A stretch of 64,000 nucleotides of DNA, taken from assembly GCA_028285265.1 (NCBI GenBank), contig JANQPX010000079.1, positions 1-64,000 of the forward strand, given 5' to 3'. A program made the position numbers and the translations under genes. Source of the stretch: Geminicoccaceae bacterium. GTDB taxonomy: Bacteria > Pseudomonadota > Alphaproteobacteria > Geminicoccales > Geminicoccaceae. The notes under the pieces are model-generated. The model had not been told where the DNA came from. It did no database searches and was given only the letters and a program-made list of their open reading frames with translations. Positions 1-9,296 of this stretch are shown piece after piece (position 1 is the stretch's first letter; the number at the start of each line of letters is the position of its first letter).

Positions 1-147
1 GAAACCATCCTCCTCGAAACCATGTTCGATCTGCCCGGCCTCCATGGCGTCGAAGAAGTCGTCATCAACAAAGACGTCGTCGGCAATACAGGAAAGCCGT
101 TGATGATCTATGCCGACCGTCCTGATGACGTCGAATCGGCTTCCTAA
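1..147 (+). CDS. clpX: ATP-dependent Clp protease ATP-binding subunit ClpX (3' end only)
   Basis: The window opens inside this gene; the last 48 codons are visible and end at TAA. The fragment carries the typical ClpX C-terminus: ILLETMFDLPG followed by a GVEEVVINKDVV stretch and IYADR close to the end. ClpX is the AAA+ unfoldase that feeds tagged substrates into ClpP in the cytoplasm. The following gene is lon, the usual alphaproteobacterial order of two quality-control proteases. The identification rests on a short but very conserved tail. Confidence 0.9.
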   Translation, partial: ETILLETMFDLPGLHGVEEVVINKDVVGNTGKPLMIYADRPDDVESAS

Positions 148-157
148 TCATCCGAGG

Positions 158-182
158 CGCTGCCTATCCAATCAGCGTTTTT
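158..182 (+). terminator. Probable Rho-independent terminator of clpX
   Basis: CGCTG at 158-162 and CAGCG at 173-177 form a five-pair GC-rich stem with a ten-base loop, followed directly by a run of five T. It lies 10 bases after the clpX stop. The stem is short, so termination may be partial. The rest of the gap to lon (183-383) shows no promoter I can defend. Confidence 0.45.
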
Positions 183-383
183 CCGCATCGGTGAGACGCG
201 GCGAAGCTTGGCGTTATGGATCGCATCAGCGGTCTGTCAAGAGGTTGAAACTCGGCTTGTTGGAGGCCATTTGCAGCTTGAGATGATGGGGCGACGTTGC
301 CGCCCATTCAGATTGGTTTCGACAGTTTCATCGAAGCCTGTGATGACCAAGCGGTTCATGCTGAAGCGCGTTTTTGGTGAGAC

Positions 384-2798
384 ATGATGATTGATCAGCC
401 CAAGACATCGTTGTTCCCGGTTCTTCCGCTTCGTGACATCGTGGTATTCCCGCATATGATCGTGCCGCTCTTCGTCGGCCGCGAAAAATCAATCCGCGCC
501 CTCGAAGAAGTGATGCGCGACGATAAACAGATCCTCTTGGTCGCTCAGAAGAACGCCGGTCAGGATGATCCTGGCATCGATGACATTTACCGAATTGGTA
601 CGGTTTCCAGCGTTCTTCAGCTGTTGAAGCTGCCCGACGGTACCGTGAAGGTCCTCGTGGAGGGAAATGCGCGCGCCAATATCAGCGGATTTGTCGATAA
701 TCCCAAGTTCTTCCAAGCCAATGCTGAGCTTTTGCCTGAGGTGGACAGCGATCCGCGTGAGCTTGAAGCGCTCGGCCGTACGGTGGTGACGCAGTTCGAG
801 CAATATGTGAAGCTGAATAAAAAGGTGCCGCCCGAAGTTCTTGTGTCCCTTAGCCAGATCGATGATCCGAGCAAGCTTGCGGACACCGTGGCGGCCCATC
901 TCTCGCTCAAGATTTCGGACAAGCAAGACCTTCTCGAGACATCGTCGCTCGCCGATCGGTTGGAGCGTCTTTATGGCTTCATGGAAAGTGAGATTTCCGT
1001 GTTGCAGGTCGAGAAGCGTATTCGCTCGCGTGTTAAGCGTCAGATGGAGAAGACTCAGCGCGAATACTACCTCAACGAGCAAATGAAGGCGATCCAGAAG
1101 GAGCTTGGTGAGCTCGAAGATGGTAAAGATGAGGTATCGGAACTCGAAGAGCGCATCAAGAAAACAAAGCTGTCAAAGGAAGCCCGCGAGAAGTCGCTGA
1201 CCGAGGTTAAGAAGCTTCGCAGCATGAGCCCGATGTCGGCGGAGGCGACCGTCGTTCGCAACTATCTTGACTGGATGCTCTCGATCCCCTGGAAGAAACG
1301 GTCGAAGATCTCGAAAGACATCATTCGCGCCGAGGAGATCCTCGACGAGGATCATTACGGTCTCGAGAAGGTGAAGGAGCGCATCGTCGAGTATCTGGCG
1401 GTGCAACAGAGGGTCGACAAAATGCGGGGCCCGATCCTCTGCTTGGTCGGTCCGCCGGGTGTCGGCAAGACATCACTTGGCAAGTCGCTAGCGCGCGCAA
1501 CCGGTCGCAACTTTGTTCGCTTCAGCCTTGGCGGTGTGCGTGATGAAGCGGAGATTCGCGGCCACAGGAGGACCTATATCGGCTCGATGCCTGGGAAGGT
1601 GATCCAGTCGATGAAGAAAGCCAAAACGTCGAATCCTCTCTTCATGCTTGATGAGTTGGACAAGATGGGGTCGGACTTCCGCGGCGATCCGTCATCTGCC
1701 TTGCTTGAGGTCCTCGACCCCGAGCAAAACGGTAGCTTCAACGACCATTATCTCGAAGTTGACTATGACCTCTCCGACGTGATGTTTGTCTGCACGGCAA
1801 ACACCTTGAGGATGCCACAACCGCTCCTGGACCGGCTCGAAGTGATCCGTATCCCCGGTTACACCGAGGACGAGAAGCTTGAGATCGCCAAGCGCCACTT
1901 GATCCGCAAGCAACTCGAAGCCCATGGCGTCAAGCCTGAGGAATGGTCGATTACCGACGAGGCGCTGATCACGTTGGTCCGTCTCTACACGCGTGAGGCC
2001 GGTGTGCGTAACTTCGAGCGCGAGGTTGCTGGTCTCATCCGAAAGGCCGCACGAGAGCTCTTGGTTGACAAGAAGGAGCAGATCCGCGTCACCAAACGCA
2101 ATCTCGAGAAGTATGCCGGCGTTCCTAAATATCGCTTTGGCGCAGCCGAAGAAGAGGACCAAATCGGTGTGACCACCGGTCTCGCTTGGACCGAGGTTGG
2201 CGGCGAACTCCTGTCGATTGAGGCGGTCACGATGCCCGGTAAGGGGCGCATGACCACGACGGGCAAACTGGGCGACGTGATGACCGAGTCGGTTCAGGCG
2301 GCGAAGAGCTTTGTTCGCTCGCGGTCCGTCGACCTCGGCATCTTGCCCCCTCGGTTCGACAAGATCGACATTCACGTCCACGTGCCAGAAGGCGCGACGC
2401 CGAAAGACGGACCGTCGGCTGGCGTCGCCATGATCACGTCGATTGTCTCGGTTCTCACGAAGATCCCGGTCAAGGCAGACCTCGCGATGACCGGCGAGAT
2501 CACGCTACGTGGTCGCGTGCTGCCGATTGGCGGGCTGAAGGAAAAGCTGCTCGCGGCGCTTCGTGGCGGCATTAAGACCGTGCTGATCCCGAAGGAGAAT
2601 GAGAAGGATCTGGCTGATATTCCCGACAATGTGAAAAAGGGACTTAAGATCATGCCGGTCAGCGAAGCCGATGAGGTGCTGAGGTTGGCGTTGACCCGCC
2701 AGCCGGATCCGGTCGAGTGGTCTGAGGTCGAGGCTGAAGCGGTTGCAACAGCAGCCACGGATGATTCCACTTCAACTTCCGGTCAGCTGCCCAACTAG
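384..2798 (+). CDS. lon: ATP-dependent protease Lon
   Basis: Homo-oligomeric AAA+ serine protease that degrades misfolded and regulatory proteins in the cytoplasm. 804 residues, slightly longer than E. coli Lon (784). The order is the Lon N-terminal domain (PVLPLRDIVVFPHM near residue 12), a coiled-coil linker, Walker A GPPGVGKT at 356-363, Walker B FMLDELDKM, then the protease domain. The catalytic Ser is S678 in PKDGPSAG and the catalytic Lys is K721 in GGLKEK; their 43-residue spacing matches E. coli S679/K722. ATG at 384 and 387 are adjacent and either may start. HU, a known Lon substrate in other bacteria, is encoded next. Confidence 0.98.
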   Translation: MMIDQPKTSLFPVLPLRDIVVFPHMIVPLFVGREKSIRALEEVMRDDKQILLVAQKNAGQDDPGIDDIYRIGTVSSVLQLLKLPDGTVKVLVEGNARANISGFVDNPKFFQANAELLPEVDSDPRELEALGRTVVTQFEQYVKLNKKVPPEVLVSLSQIDDPSKLADTVAAHLSLKISDKQDLLETSSLADRLERLYGFMESEISVLQVEKRIRSRVKRQMEKTQREYYLNEQMKAIQKELGELEDGKDEVSELEERIKKTKLSKEAREKSLTEVKKLRSMSPMSAEATVVRNYLDWMLSIPWKKRSKISKDIIRAEEILDEDHYGLEKVKERIVEYLAVQQRVDKMRGPILCLVGPPGVGKTSLGKSLARATGRNFVRFSLGGVRDEAEIRGHRRTYIGSMPGKVIQSMKKAKTSNPLFMLDELDKMGSDFRGDPSSALLEVLDPEQNGSFNDHYLEVDYDLSDVMFVCTANTLRMPQPLLDRLEVIRIPGYTEDEKLEIAKRHLIRKQLEAHGVKPEEWSITDEALITLVRLYTREAGVRNFEREVAGLIRKAARELLVDKKEQIRVTKRNLEKYAGVPKYRFGAAEEEDQIGVTTGLAWTEVGGELLSIEAVTMPGKGRMTTTGKLGDVMTESVQAAKSFVRSRSVDLGILPPRFDKIDIHVHVPEGATPKDGPSAGVAMITSIVSVLTKIPVKADLAMTGEITLRGRVLPIGGLKEKLLAALRGGIKTVLIPKENEKDLADIPDNVKKGLKIMPVSEADEVLRLALTRQPDPVEWSEVEAEAVATAATDDSTSTSGQLPN

Positions 2799-2871
2799 CG
2801 GGTTACGCGAAAAAATCCACAGGAATCTTCGGGAAAAGGCGGAAAATGCTGTTTTCTGGGCTTTCAGGGCG

Positions 2872-2900
2872 TTGACGGCCCGGTTGCAGCGGACTTAGGT
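2872..2900 (+). promoter_or_regulatory. Candidate sigma-70 promoter of the HU gene
   Basis: TTGACG at 2872-2877 and TTAGGT at 2895-2900 are separated by 17 bases, a near-consensus -35 with a weaker -10. It lies about 60 bases upstream of the HU start, inside the gap after lon, and would allow HU to be expressed independently of lon. Confidence 0.5.
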
Positions 2901-2960
2901 TACGCCCGACTTGCTGGAGATTGCTCCAGAACCCTACTCCAATGTTAAGGGGGTGACACA

Positions 2961-3233
2961 GTGAACAAGAACGATCTGGTTGCTGCAATTGCCGACAAGT
3001 GCGGCATGTCTAAGACCGATGTTGGCAAGGTTGTCGACGCCACGCTGGAAGGCATCACCGATGCTCTCAAGCGTAATGACGAGGTTCGCCTGGTCGGTTT
3101 CGGCACCTACAGCGTCGCTCAGCGTAGCGCTTCGCAGGGCCGCAATCCGCGCACTGGCGAGCCGATCAAGATTCCGGCATCGAAGCTGCCGAAGTTCAAG
3201 GCAGGCAAGCAATTGCGCGACGCGCTCAACTAA
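2961..3233 (+). CDS. hupB: DNA-binding protein HU
   Basis: Ninety residues, the normal length for HU. MNKNDLVAAIADKCGMSK at the N-terminus, the VGFGTYSV beta segment and the DNA-contacting arm with GRNPRTGEPIKIPASKLPKFKAGKQLRDAL are all present. HU is a homodimer that bends and compacts nucleoid DNA. The start is GTG, with AAGGGGG as ribosome binding site about 8 bases upstream. It has its own promoter and is closed by a strong terminator, so it is probably monocistronic. HU is favoured over IHF because of the N-terminus and the arm sequence. Confidence 0.96.
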   Translation: MNKNDLVAAIADKCGMSKTDVGKVVDATLEGITDALKRNDEVRLVGFGTYSVAQRSASQGRNPRTGEPIKIPASKLPKFKAGKQLRDALN

Positions 3234-3244
3234 GTTCAGCCGAC

Positions 3245-3282
3245 CGGCTGCCGGCCTGACGACCGGCAGCCGTATTTTTTTC
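3245..3282 (+). terminator. Strong Rho-independent terminator of the HU gene
   Basis: A perfect ten-pair stem (CGGCTGCCGG at 3245-3254 with CCGGCAGCCG at 3263-3272), an eight-base loop, then TA and seven T. It sits 11 bases after the HU stop. Confidence 0.93.
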
Positions 3283-3639
3283 TCGCCCCCAAAAAGACTG
3301 CCGGGTTGGCCGATCGATCAACCTCTCAGCAGTGGTCGTAGCGGGAAGTCGTCACAAGCCAAGACGGTGATCCCAGCGAGGCGATGATCTTATCGCCTCA
3401 CTGGGGCCGTCATCTCGAAGATCCTCATCCAACCATCCTGCCGAACGGCAACGCTCTTGGCGTCGATCAGGTATCAGGCCTGTCGTGCTCTCGCCTGCCT
3501 CGCCTACGGCCGATGGCCGTCACATCGCCCTTGGTGTCGGCTTTCACGACGACGTTCATGTCTGACAAGGCCCTCGTTCTTGGCGGATCGTGTATCCCAT
3601 GCCATCTTGACCTCTCTCTGCTCGCCATAGGGAGTGCTG
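3283..3639 (+). other. Intergenic region with no recognisable gene
   Basis: About 360 bases between the HU terminator and the LarA-like gene. Open frames here have no recognisable protein features and no good ribosome binding site. The only notable structure is the long hairpin at 3363-3411, listed separately. Confidence 0.6.
3363..3411. repeat. Long imperfect inverted repeat (hairpin)
   Basis: The core is GAGGCGAT (3378-3385) pairing with ATCGCCTC (3392-3399) around a six-base loop. After one mismatch, CCCAG (3372-3376) pairs with CTGGG (3401-3405), and after an internal bulge GACGG (3363-3367) pairs with CCGTC (3407-3411). That makes about 18 pairs. There is no T-run on either side, so it is not a standard terminator. 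It may be a transcript structure, a small RNA or a degenerate palindromic repeat element. Confidence 0.55.
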
Positions 3640-4929
3640 ATGCGTATCGACCTTAGTTACGGTAAAGAAGGCCTCGACCTTGAGCTCGCGGACGATCTGG
3701 ATGTCCATGTGATCCGCAAGCCAGCGATGCCGATGCTGGCCGATCCCGAAGGGGCGACCCGAGACGCTTTGGCTCATCCCGTCGGCACGGCACCGCTTGC
3801 CGAGCTGGCCAAGGGAAAGTCGACAGCCTGCATCTTGATTTGTGACATTACCCGGCCCGTACCGAACCATCTTTTTCTGCGGCCGATGATCGAAACATTG
3901 CTGGGTGCAGGGATGGCCGCAAGCGGGATTACGGTGCTCGTGGCAACCGGCCTACATCGACCGAATGAAGGTGACGAGCTTGCGGAGTTGGTCGGTGACC
4001 CCTGGGTGTTAGCCACGGTGACTGTTGCCAACCACTTTGCCCGCGATGATGACGCTCATGTCGACTTAGGCAACACGCCGACCCGCCATACGCCGGTTAA
4101 ACTGGATCGACGTCTGGTCGAGGCCGATTTGAAGATCGCTACGGGCTTAGTCGAACCTCATTTCATGGCTGGCTATTCAGGTGGCCGGAAGGTCATTGCA
4201 CCAGGCGTTGCCCACAAAGACACGATCACCACCTTCCACAGCGCTCGCTTCATGTCGGATCCAGCTGCGGACAATGGCGTGCTCAAAGGTAATCCTCTGC
4301 ATGAGGAACAACTCGAAATCGTGAAAATGCTGGGTGGCGCGCTTGCCTTGAACACGATTATTGACGAGCAGCGGCACCTGTCATTCGTGAATTTCGGTGA
4401 AATTGTCGAAAGCCATCTGCAGGCGGTCGACGAGGTTCGTGGCTTTGCCGAAGTTCCGGTGCCCACACGCTTCAAGACGGTGGTTACCACAGCTGCCGGG
4501 TATCCTTTGGATAAGACCTATTATCAGACCGTCAAAGGCATGGTCGGCCCGATTGATATTCTTGAACCAGGGGGGGATTTGATCATCGCCTCGGCTTGCT
4601 CGGAGGGCATGGGCTCCGAAGAATTCGTCGAGGCCCAGCGGCGGCTGGTGGCGACAGGTCCCGATGGGTTTCTTGCGGCGATCTCAAAAAAGCACTTTGC
4701 CGATATTGATGAATGGCAAACGCAGATGCAGTTGAAGCCGATGCGACGCGGACGTGTGCATCTGTACACTGATGGCCTGTCTGATGCCGATCGAGATCTA
4801 ACGGGCGTTGAGTCGGCGCCCAATCTACGTCATGTGATTGAAGCCTGTCTTGCTGCGTCTGGGGAAAGGCGTTTGGCCGTCATTCCTGAAGGACCTTATG
4901 TCATTCCGGTCTACAGGCCATCGGGATGA
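3640..4929 (+). CDS. LarA-like nickel-pincer-cofactor racemase/epimerase family protein (DUF2088)
   Basis: Member of the LarA family, whose founding enzyme is lactate racemase. Residues aligned to the catalytic set are all present: R72 in DITRPVP, H106 in ATGLHRP, H174 in EPHFMAGYSGG, K184 (the lysine that carries the cofactor in LarA) and H200 in TTFHS; the last three coincide with Lactobacillus plantarum LarA numbering. The family now includes racemases and epimerases for several 2-hydroxy acids, so the substrate is unknown. ATG at 3640 is chosen over an upstream GTG at 3634 because AGGGAG (3629-3634) is placed correctly only for 3640. No larB, larC or larE cofactor gene lies in the window. 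Confidence 0.8.
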   Translation: MRIDLSYGKEGLDLELADDLDVHVIRKPAMPMLADPEGATRDALAHPVGTAPLAELAKGKSTACILICDITRPVPNHLFLRPMIETLLGAGMAASGITVLVATGLHRPNEGDELAELVGDPWVLATVTVANHFARDDDAHVDLGNTPTRHTPVKLDRRLVEADLKIATGLVEPHFMAGYSGGRKVIAPGVAHKDTITTFHSARFMSDPAADNGVLKGNPLHEEQLEIVKMLGGALALNTIIDEQRHLSFVNFGEIVESHLQAVDEVRGFAEVPVPTRFKTVVTTAAGYPLDKTYYQTVKGMVGPIDILEPGGDLIIASACSEGMGSEEFVEAQRRLVATGPDGFLAAISKKHFADIDEWQTQMQLKPMRRGRVHLYTDGLSDADRDLTGVESAPNLRHVIEACLAASGERRLAVIPEGPYVIPVYRPSG

Positions 4930-4976
4930 TGCTCCGCTGCCGGCGTCATCAACCCCTCGATTGACCTTATTCAGTT

Positions 4977-5891
4977 TTGGATCTCTGGGTACCCATTACG
5001 ATTGCCGCCGCGTTCTTGCAGAATCTGCGTTCCGCGCTGCAAAAGCATCTGAAGGCAAGTCTCAGCGTTTCAGGCGCGACGTTTTCGCGTTTCGCTTTCG
5101 CCGCGCCGCTGGCCCTGCTCTATGTCCTTCTCCTCTGGGCGATGGGCGATTTCGCCCTGCCGAGACCTTCTTTGCCATTCTTCGGTTATATCGTCATCGG
5201 TGGCGTGAGTCAGATTTTGGCGACAGCTCTGCTGGTGCATGTCTTCTCCTTTCGGAATTTCGTGGTCGGCACCACTTTTTCAAAGACCGAGACGATGCAA
5301 ACGGCCTTGTTCGGTTTTCTGCTTCTCGGGGATCGCATGTCGATCTTGGCCGCCATGGCTGTCGTGATCAGTCTGGTTGGAGTCTTCTTGATCTCGGCCG
5401 CCCGTGCGCCCAAGGGGATAGCCGGCATTGTGGGCAGCCTGACGGAGCGAACAGCGCTGATCGGCATGGCATCAGGTGCCATGTTTGGTATATCCGCTGT
5501 TTCCTATCGTGCCGCATCGTTGTCGCTAGGCGGCGAAGGCTTCCTCATGCAGGCGGCGTTTACCCTTGCGGCCGTGACGGTGCTGCAGACTGCCATCATG
5601 ATTCTGTATTTGTATGCTTCCGAGCCTGGTCAACTGACGGCCGTGCTTCGATCCTGGCGCGTGTCGACTTTGGTTGGGCTTACCGGCATGCTGGCGTCCG
5701 CTGGCTGGTTCACCGCGATGACCGTGCAGAACGCCGCCTATGTCAGAGCGCTTGGTCAAGTCGAGCTGGTGTTCACGTTCGCAGCAAGCTACCTGGTGTT
5801 CGGCGAGCGGAGCAGCCGTCTGGAATTGCTCGGCATCGCTCTTGTCACATTCGGCATCCTTGTGCTCTTGCTGGCGCCGGAGGCGGGGTGA
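4977..5891 (+). CDS. EamA/DMT-family transporter
   Basis: About 304 residues with ten predicted hydrophobic segments, the usual layout of two five-helix EamA repeats in the drug/metabolite transporter superfamily. The second repeat ends with the typical ...LGQVELVFTFAASYLVFGERSS... pattern followed by a last helix. It is an inner-membrane exporter or permease of unknown substrate. The start is probably TTG at 4977: a stop lies at 4962 and no ATG or GTG occurs in between, while the first helix begins only a few residues later. No clear ribosome binding site is visible, so the gene may depend on read-through from the LarA-like gene 47 bases upstream. It converges on the next gene with a gap of only 6 bases. 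Confidence 0.8.
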   Translation: MDLWVPITIAAAFLQNLRSALQKHLKASLSVSGATFSRFAFAAPLALLYVLLLWAMGDFALPRPSLPFFGYIVIGGVSQILATALLVHVFSFRNFVVGTTFSKTETMQTALFGFLLLGDRMSILAAMAVVISLVGVFLISAARAPKGIAGIVGSLTERTALIGMASGAMFGISAVSYRAASLSLGGEGFLMQAAFTLAAVTVLQTAIMILYLYASEPGQLTAVLRSWRVSTLVGLTGMLASAGWFTAMTVQNAAYVRALGQVELVFTFAASYLVFGERSSRLELLGIALVTFGILVLLLAPEAG

Positions 5892-5897
5892 GTGGCT

Positions 5898-6182
5898 CTA
5901 AAGACGAGAAACAACCGCAAAGGCCATGATCAGCATGGCGAGCGCAACACCGCCGATACAGACAAAGGCAAAGGTGGCGAGTGCCTTGTTCATGAACTCG
6001 TTAAAGGCGCTAAATCCCCATCCCGTGTGATGATGCTCGATCACCTTTTCCTTGAGAACATAGACTGTGCGCACGCCATTGGCATGCATGGCTGGCAATT
6101 CGCGAGGCTCGAGATATTCAATCTTGGGCCCGACGTCGCGATATAGCGGTTGTGGATAGCCGGGCTTAATGTCACGCACCAT
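5898..6182 (-). CDS. Hypothetical small membrane protein
   Basis: I do not recognise this protein. With the ATG at 6182 it has 94 residues: a hydrophilic N-terminal half containing LPAMHANGVRTVYVLKEKV and one long C-terminal transmembrane helix (about residues 66-90, FAFVCIGGVALAMLIMAF). A run of seven G about 10 bases upstream of 6182 makes this start attractive. The open frame continues to a TTG at 6329, which would add 49 residues. It is convergent with the EamA gene. The predicted topology is a C-terminally anchored inner-membrane protein. Confidence 0.5.
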   Translation of the reverse strand: MVRDIKPGYPQPLYRDVGPKIEYLEPRELPAMHANGVRTVYVLKEKVIEHHHTGWGFSAFNEFMNKALATFAFVCIGGVALAMLIMAFAVVSRL

Positions 6183-6474
6183 CGAACTTGATCCCCCCCA
6201 AAGTCGTGCCGGCTCATTGTTTATGCCGACATCTCCAAGCTTAGAAAAAAGCAGTTCGTCCCGACGAATCGATGATTTGTCGGCCAGAAACGAGGCAATC
6301 TTTCCGTGTTCGGAAGAAATCACTCTCAATAGACTTGATACTCTTCAACAAGTCATTGAAGGTCAAGTGGTGGTTTGATTTTTATATTTTCAGTTTTTTT
6401 GGTGTTGTTGTAATTGTGTGAAATACATATCTGCTCAGAACGTGTATTTTCTATCCATTCGGTTAGCGTTACTT

Positions 6475-9141
6475 CTAGCTGAGGCTCTTGCTCGCAACTT
6501 CATAACTGTTCCGGGACAGCTTAGGCGTAGCGAGAACGCGCTCCAACTCTGACGTCATCAAGGCCTGCCGTTCGGAGTCATAGCGACGCCATCGGCCGAA
6601 AATGCCGAGCAGCCTTGCCGCAATCTGCGGGTTCAAACGATCCAGTTCGATGACCTGTTCCGCCAAGAACCGGTAGCCGTCGCCATCTCTGCTGTGAAAG
6701 CCAGTTGGATTCCCCATAGCAAAGGCACCGATGAGGGAGCGGACGCGATTCGGATTGGTCATTTTGAAAGCAGGGTGGGTCTTGAGACGTTTGACGTCGT
6801 TGAGCGATGTCGCTCGTTGAGGCATCGCCTGAAGCGTAAACCATTTGTCGATCACGAGTGGCTCGCTCTGCCAACGATCATAGAACTGTTCGAGGGCGCT
6901 ATGGCGTGCGGGGTGATCGCTGTCTGCCAGAAGGGCCAGGGCGGCCAGCACGTCCGTCATATTATCGGCCTGCTCAAATTGTGTAAGACAAAGAGCGTTG
7001 CCGTCCTCATGGCTGCCGGCCATGAGATAACCAAGGGCGAGGTTGCGCAGTGCGCGCCGTCCCATCGACGCACCGTCAAAGCGATAGGGCTCATTGGTGC
7101 CGAGGCGATGATAGAGCTGTAACCATCGCTCTGACAGTTCATCGCCAAGCCCAGCGCGAAGGGCACGACGGGCGGCATGAATGCCATCGACGTCGATGAC
7201 TTCCATCTGCTGAGCCACATAGCTTTCGGCCGGCAATGTCAGCGCCAATGCTTGGTAGGCATGGTCAAGGCTGTCATCATCGAGCACGGCGAGGAAGGCC
7301 GATCGGATGTCCTGATCCGGCAGGCTTGCGGTTGATCCAGTCTCAGTCTTCCGGCCCGACAAGATGAGTTGGGTCGCGTAGGTCTGGCCGGCATCCCAGC
7401 GAACGAAGCTGTCGTTATCATGGGCCATTAAGAAGCGAAGCTCATCCGAGCTTGGCTCGCTCTCCAACATCACCGGCGCTGAAAAGCCTCGAAGCAGCGA
7501 CGGCACCGGTTTGGCGGACAGGCCGGTGAAGGTGAAGGTTGTTTCGACCTCTTTGAGTTCGAGAACGCGGTTGGTCGCGCCAGCTTCAGATTCACCATCT
7601 AACGTCACAGGAAGGTCTTGGCCGTCTTGGTCCAATAGGCCGAGTGCCAAGGGGATGTGCTGCGGCCCCTTATCCGGCTGCATCGGCGTCGGTGGCGTGT
7701 CTTGCCGAATCGTCAAAGAATATCGGCCGTTCTCCTGATCAAAGCTGTCGTCGACTCGGAGTCTCGGGGTCCCAGCCTGACTATACCAGCGACGGAATGC
7801 AGCCAGGTCTCGGCCAGACGCGCTTTCCATGCACTTGATGAAATCCTCGCAGGTCACGGCCTGGCCGTCGTGACGCTCGACATAGAGCCGCATGCCCCGC
7901 TGAAACGCATCTTCGCCGATCAGCGTGTGGATCATGCGGACCACCTCCGCCCCCTTCTCATAGATGGTGGTGGTGTAGAAGTTGTTGATTTCGACATAGC
8001 TCTCGGGGCGCACAGCATGAGCAAGTGGGCCGCTGTCCTCGACGAATTGATGGGCGCGGAGGCCACGAACATCTTCGATGCGCTTCACAGCGCGGCTATG
8101 GGTGTCCGCGGTGAATTCTTGATCCCGAAAGACCGTCAGACCCTCCTTGAGCGAAAGCTGGAACCAGTCTCGGCAGGTGATCCGATTGCCTGTCCAGTTG
8201 TGAAAATATTCGTGTGCGATGACACGCTCGATGCCGTGATAATCGGCATCCGTCGCCGTCTCGGGTTTGGCAAGCACATATTTCGTGTTGAAGACATTGA
8301 GCCCTTTGTTCTCCATGGCTCCCATGTTGAAGTCAGAGATCGCTGCGATCATGAATTGATCGAGGTCATATTCGAGGTCAAAACGCTCCTCGTCCCAGCG
8401 CATCGAAGCTTTGAGGGCTTCCATGGCGTGGTCGCATTTGTCGATTTGGTCGGGCTCGGCGTAGATCTGTAGCAACACATCTCTGCCGGACTTGGTGACG
8501 AAGTGGTCTTCGAGGACGGCCAGATCACCTGCCACAAGAGCGAAGAGATAGGCCGGCTTGGGAAATGGGTCCTCCCAGACGGCATAATGCCGACCGCCAG
8601 GCCGGTCACCGCTATCCACCTTGTTGCCATTGGCGAGGAGGACAGGATAGGCCGCCTTTTGTGCCTCGATACGCGTCCTGTACCGGGACATGACATCGGG
8701 GCGATCTAGGAAATAGGTTATTTTGCGAAATCCCTCTGCCTCACACTGTGTGCAAAAGATTCTATTGGAGACATAGAGACCTTCGAGAGCCGTGTTTTTT
8801 TCGGGTTGGATCCGCGTGATGATTTCAAGAGTGAAGCGTTCCGGGACATCGGGAATGGTGAGACATTCTGCATCGACGCTATAGCGCGGCTCAGGCAGTC
8901 TCTGTCCATTCATGCAGATTGCCAGGAGTGTTAGATCCTCGCCATGGAGGACAAGCGGTGGCGATTGTCCGTCAACATCAGGATTCCGGCGGACTGATAA
9001 GCGCGCTTCAACTTCGGTGTTGGCCTCCCCGAGTTGGAAGTCGAGGAAAACCGTGTCGATGAGATAGTCGGGCGGCCGATAGTCACTGAGATACTTTGGC
9101 GTCGGCTGCTCGACCGTAGCGCTGACAGCGGTATCGCCCAT
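6475..9141 (-). CDS. pepN: Aminopeptidase N (M1 family zinc peptidase)
   Basis: 888 residues, close to E. coli PepN (870). It removes N-terminal amino acids from peptides in the cytoplasm. Visible motifs are the substrate-binding GAMENKG at 274-280 and the zinc site HEYFH at 310-314 (H310, E311, H314), with the third ligand E333 in LKEGLTV at the expected spacing. The C-terminal half has the alanyl-aminopeptidase helical domain ending with a conserved RYDSERQALM-type stretch. GAGAGGAA precedes the ATG at 9141 by about 6 bases. It is transcribed alone; 6330-6474 downstream is AT-rich with no convincing hairpin. Confidence 0.96.
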   Translation of the reverse strand: MGDTAVSATVEQPTPKYLSDYRPPDYLIDTVFLDFQLGEANTEVEARLSVRRNPDVDGQSPPLVLHGEDLTLLAICMNGQRLPEPRYSVDAECLTIPDVPERFTLEIITRIQPEKNTALEGLYVSNRIFCTQCEAEGFRKITYFLDRPDVMSRYRTRIEAQKAAYPVLLANGNKVDSGDRPGGRHYAVWEDPFPKPAYLFALVAGDLAVLEDHFVTKSGRDVLLQIYAEPDQIDKCDHAMEALKASMRWDEERFDLEYDLDQFMIAAISDFNMGAMENKGLNVFNTKYVLAKPETATDADYHGIERVIAHEYFHNWTGNRITCRDWFQLSLKEGLTVFRDQEFTADTHSRAVKRIEDVRGLRAHQFVEDSGPLAHAVRPESYVEINNFYTTTIYEKGAEVVRMIHTLIGEDAFQRGMRLYVERHDGQAVTCEDFIKCMESASGRDLAAFRRWYSQAGTPRLRVDDSFDQENGRYSLTIRQDTPPTPMQPDKGPQHIPLALGLLDQDGQDLPVTLDGESEAGATNRVLELKEVETTFTFTGLSAKPVPSLLRGFSAPVMLESEPSSDELRFLMAHDNDSFVRWDAGQTYATQLILSGRKTETGSTASLPDQDIRSAFLAVLDDDSLDHAYQALALTLPAESYVAQQMEVIDVDGIHAARRALRAGLGDELSERWLQLYHRLGTNEPYRFDGASMGRRALRNLALGYLMAGSHEDGNALCLTQFEQADNMTDVLAALALLADSDHPARHSALEQFYDRWQSEPLVIDKWFTLQAMPQRATSLNDVKRLKTHPAFKMTNPNRVRSLIGAFAMGNPTGFHSRDGDGYRFLAEQVIELDRLNPQIAARLLGIFGRWRRYDSERQALMTSELERVLATPKLSRNSYEVASKSLS

Positions 9142-9296
9142 AGGTATTCCTCTCGAACCGTTACAAATGAAGAGCCGCTAAGGCAATACAACTGCAATTT
9201 GGCGAAGAGGTCCGCTCGCGACAAGTCTGGAGCCTGATTTTAGATGCCTCAATGGTGACGATGTGCGTTCTCGATGGCGGCGAGAGGCGATCGTCT

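Noticed and set aside
4838..5929. A 363-codon plus-strand frame overlapping the EamA gene in another frame
   Set aside because: The product is Arg/Cys-rich without membrane helices, while the alternate frame gives a clean ten-helix transporter.
7657..8472. A 271-codon open frame opposite pepN
   Set aside because: It lies fully inside the well-supported pepN gene and is antisense to its zinc site; no start signal.
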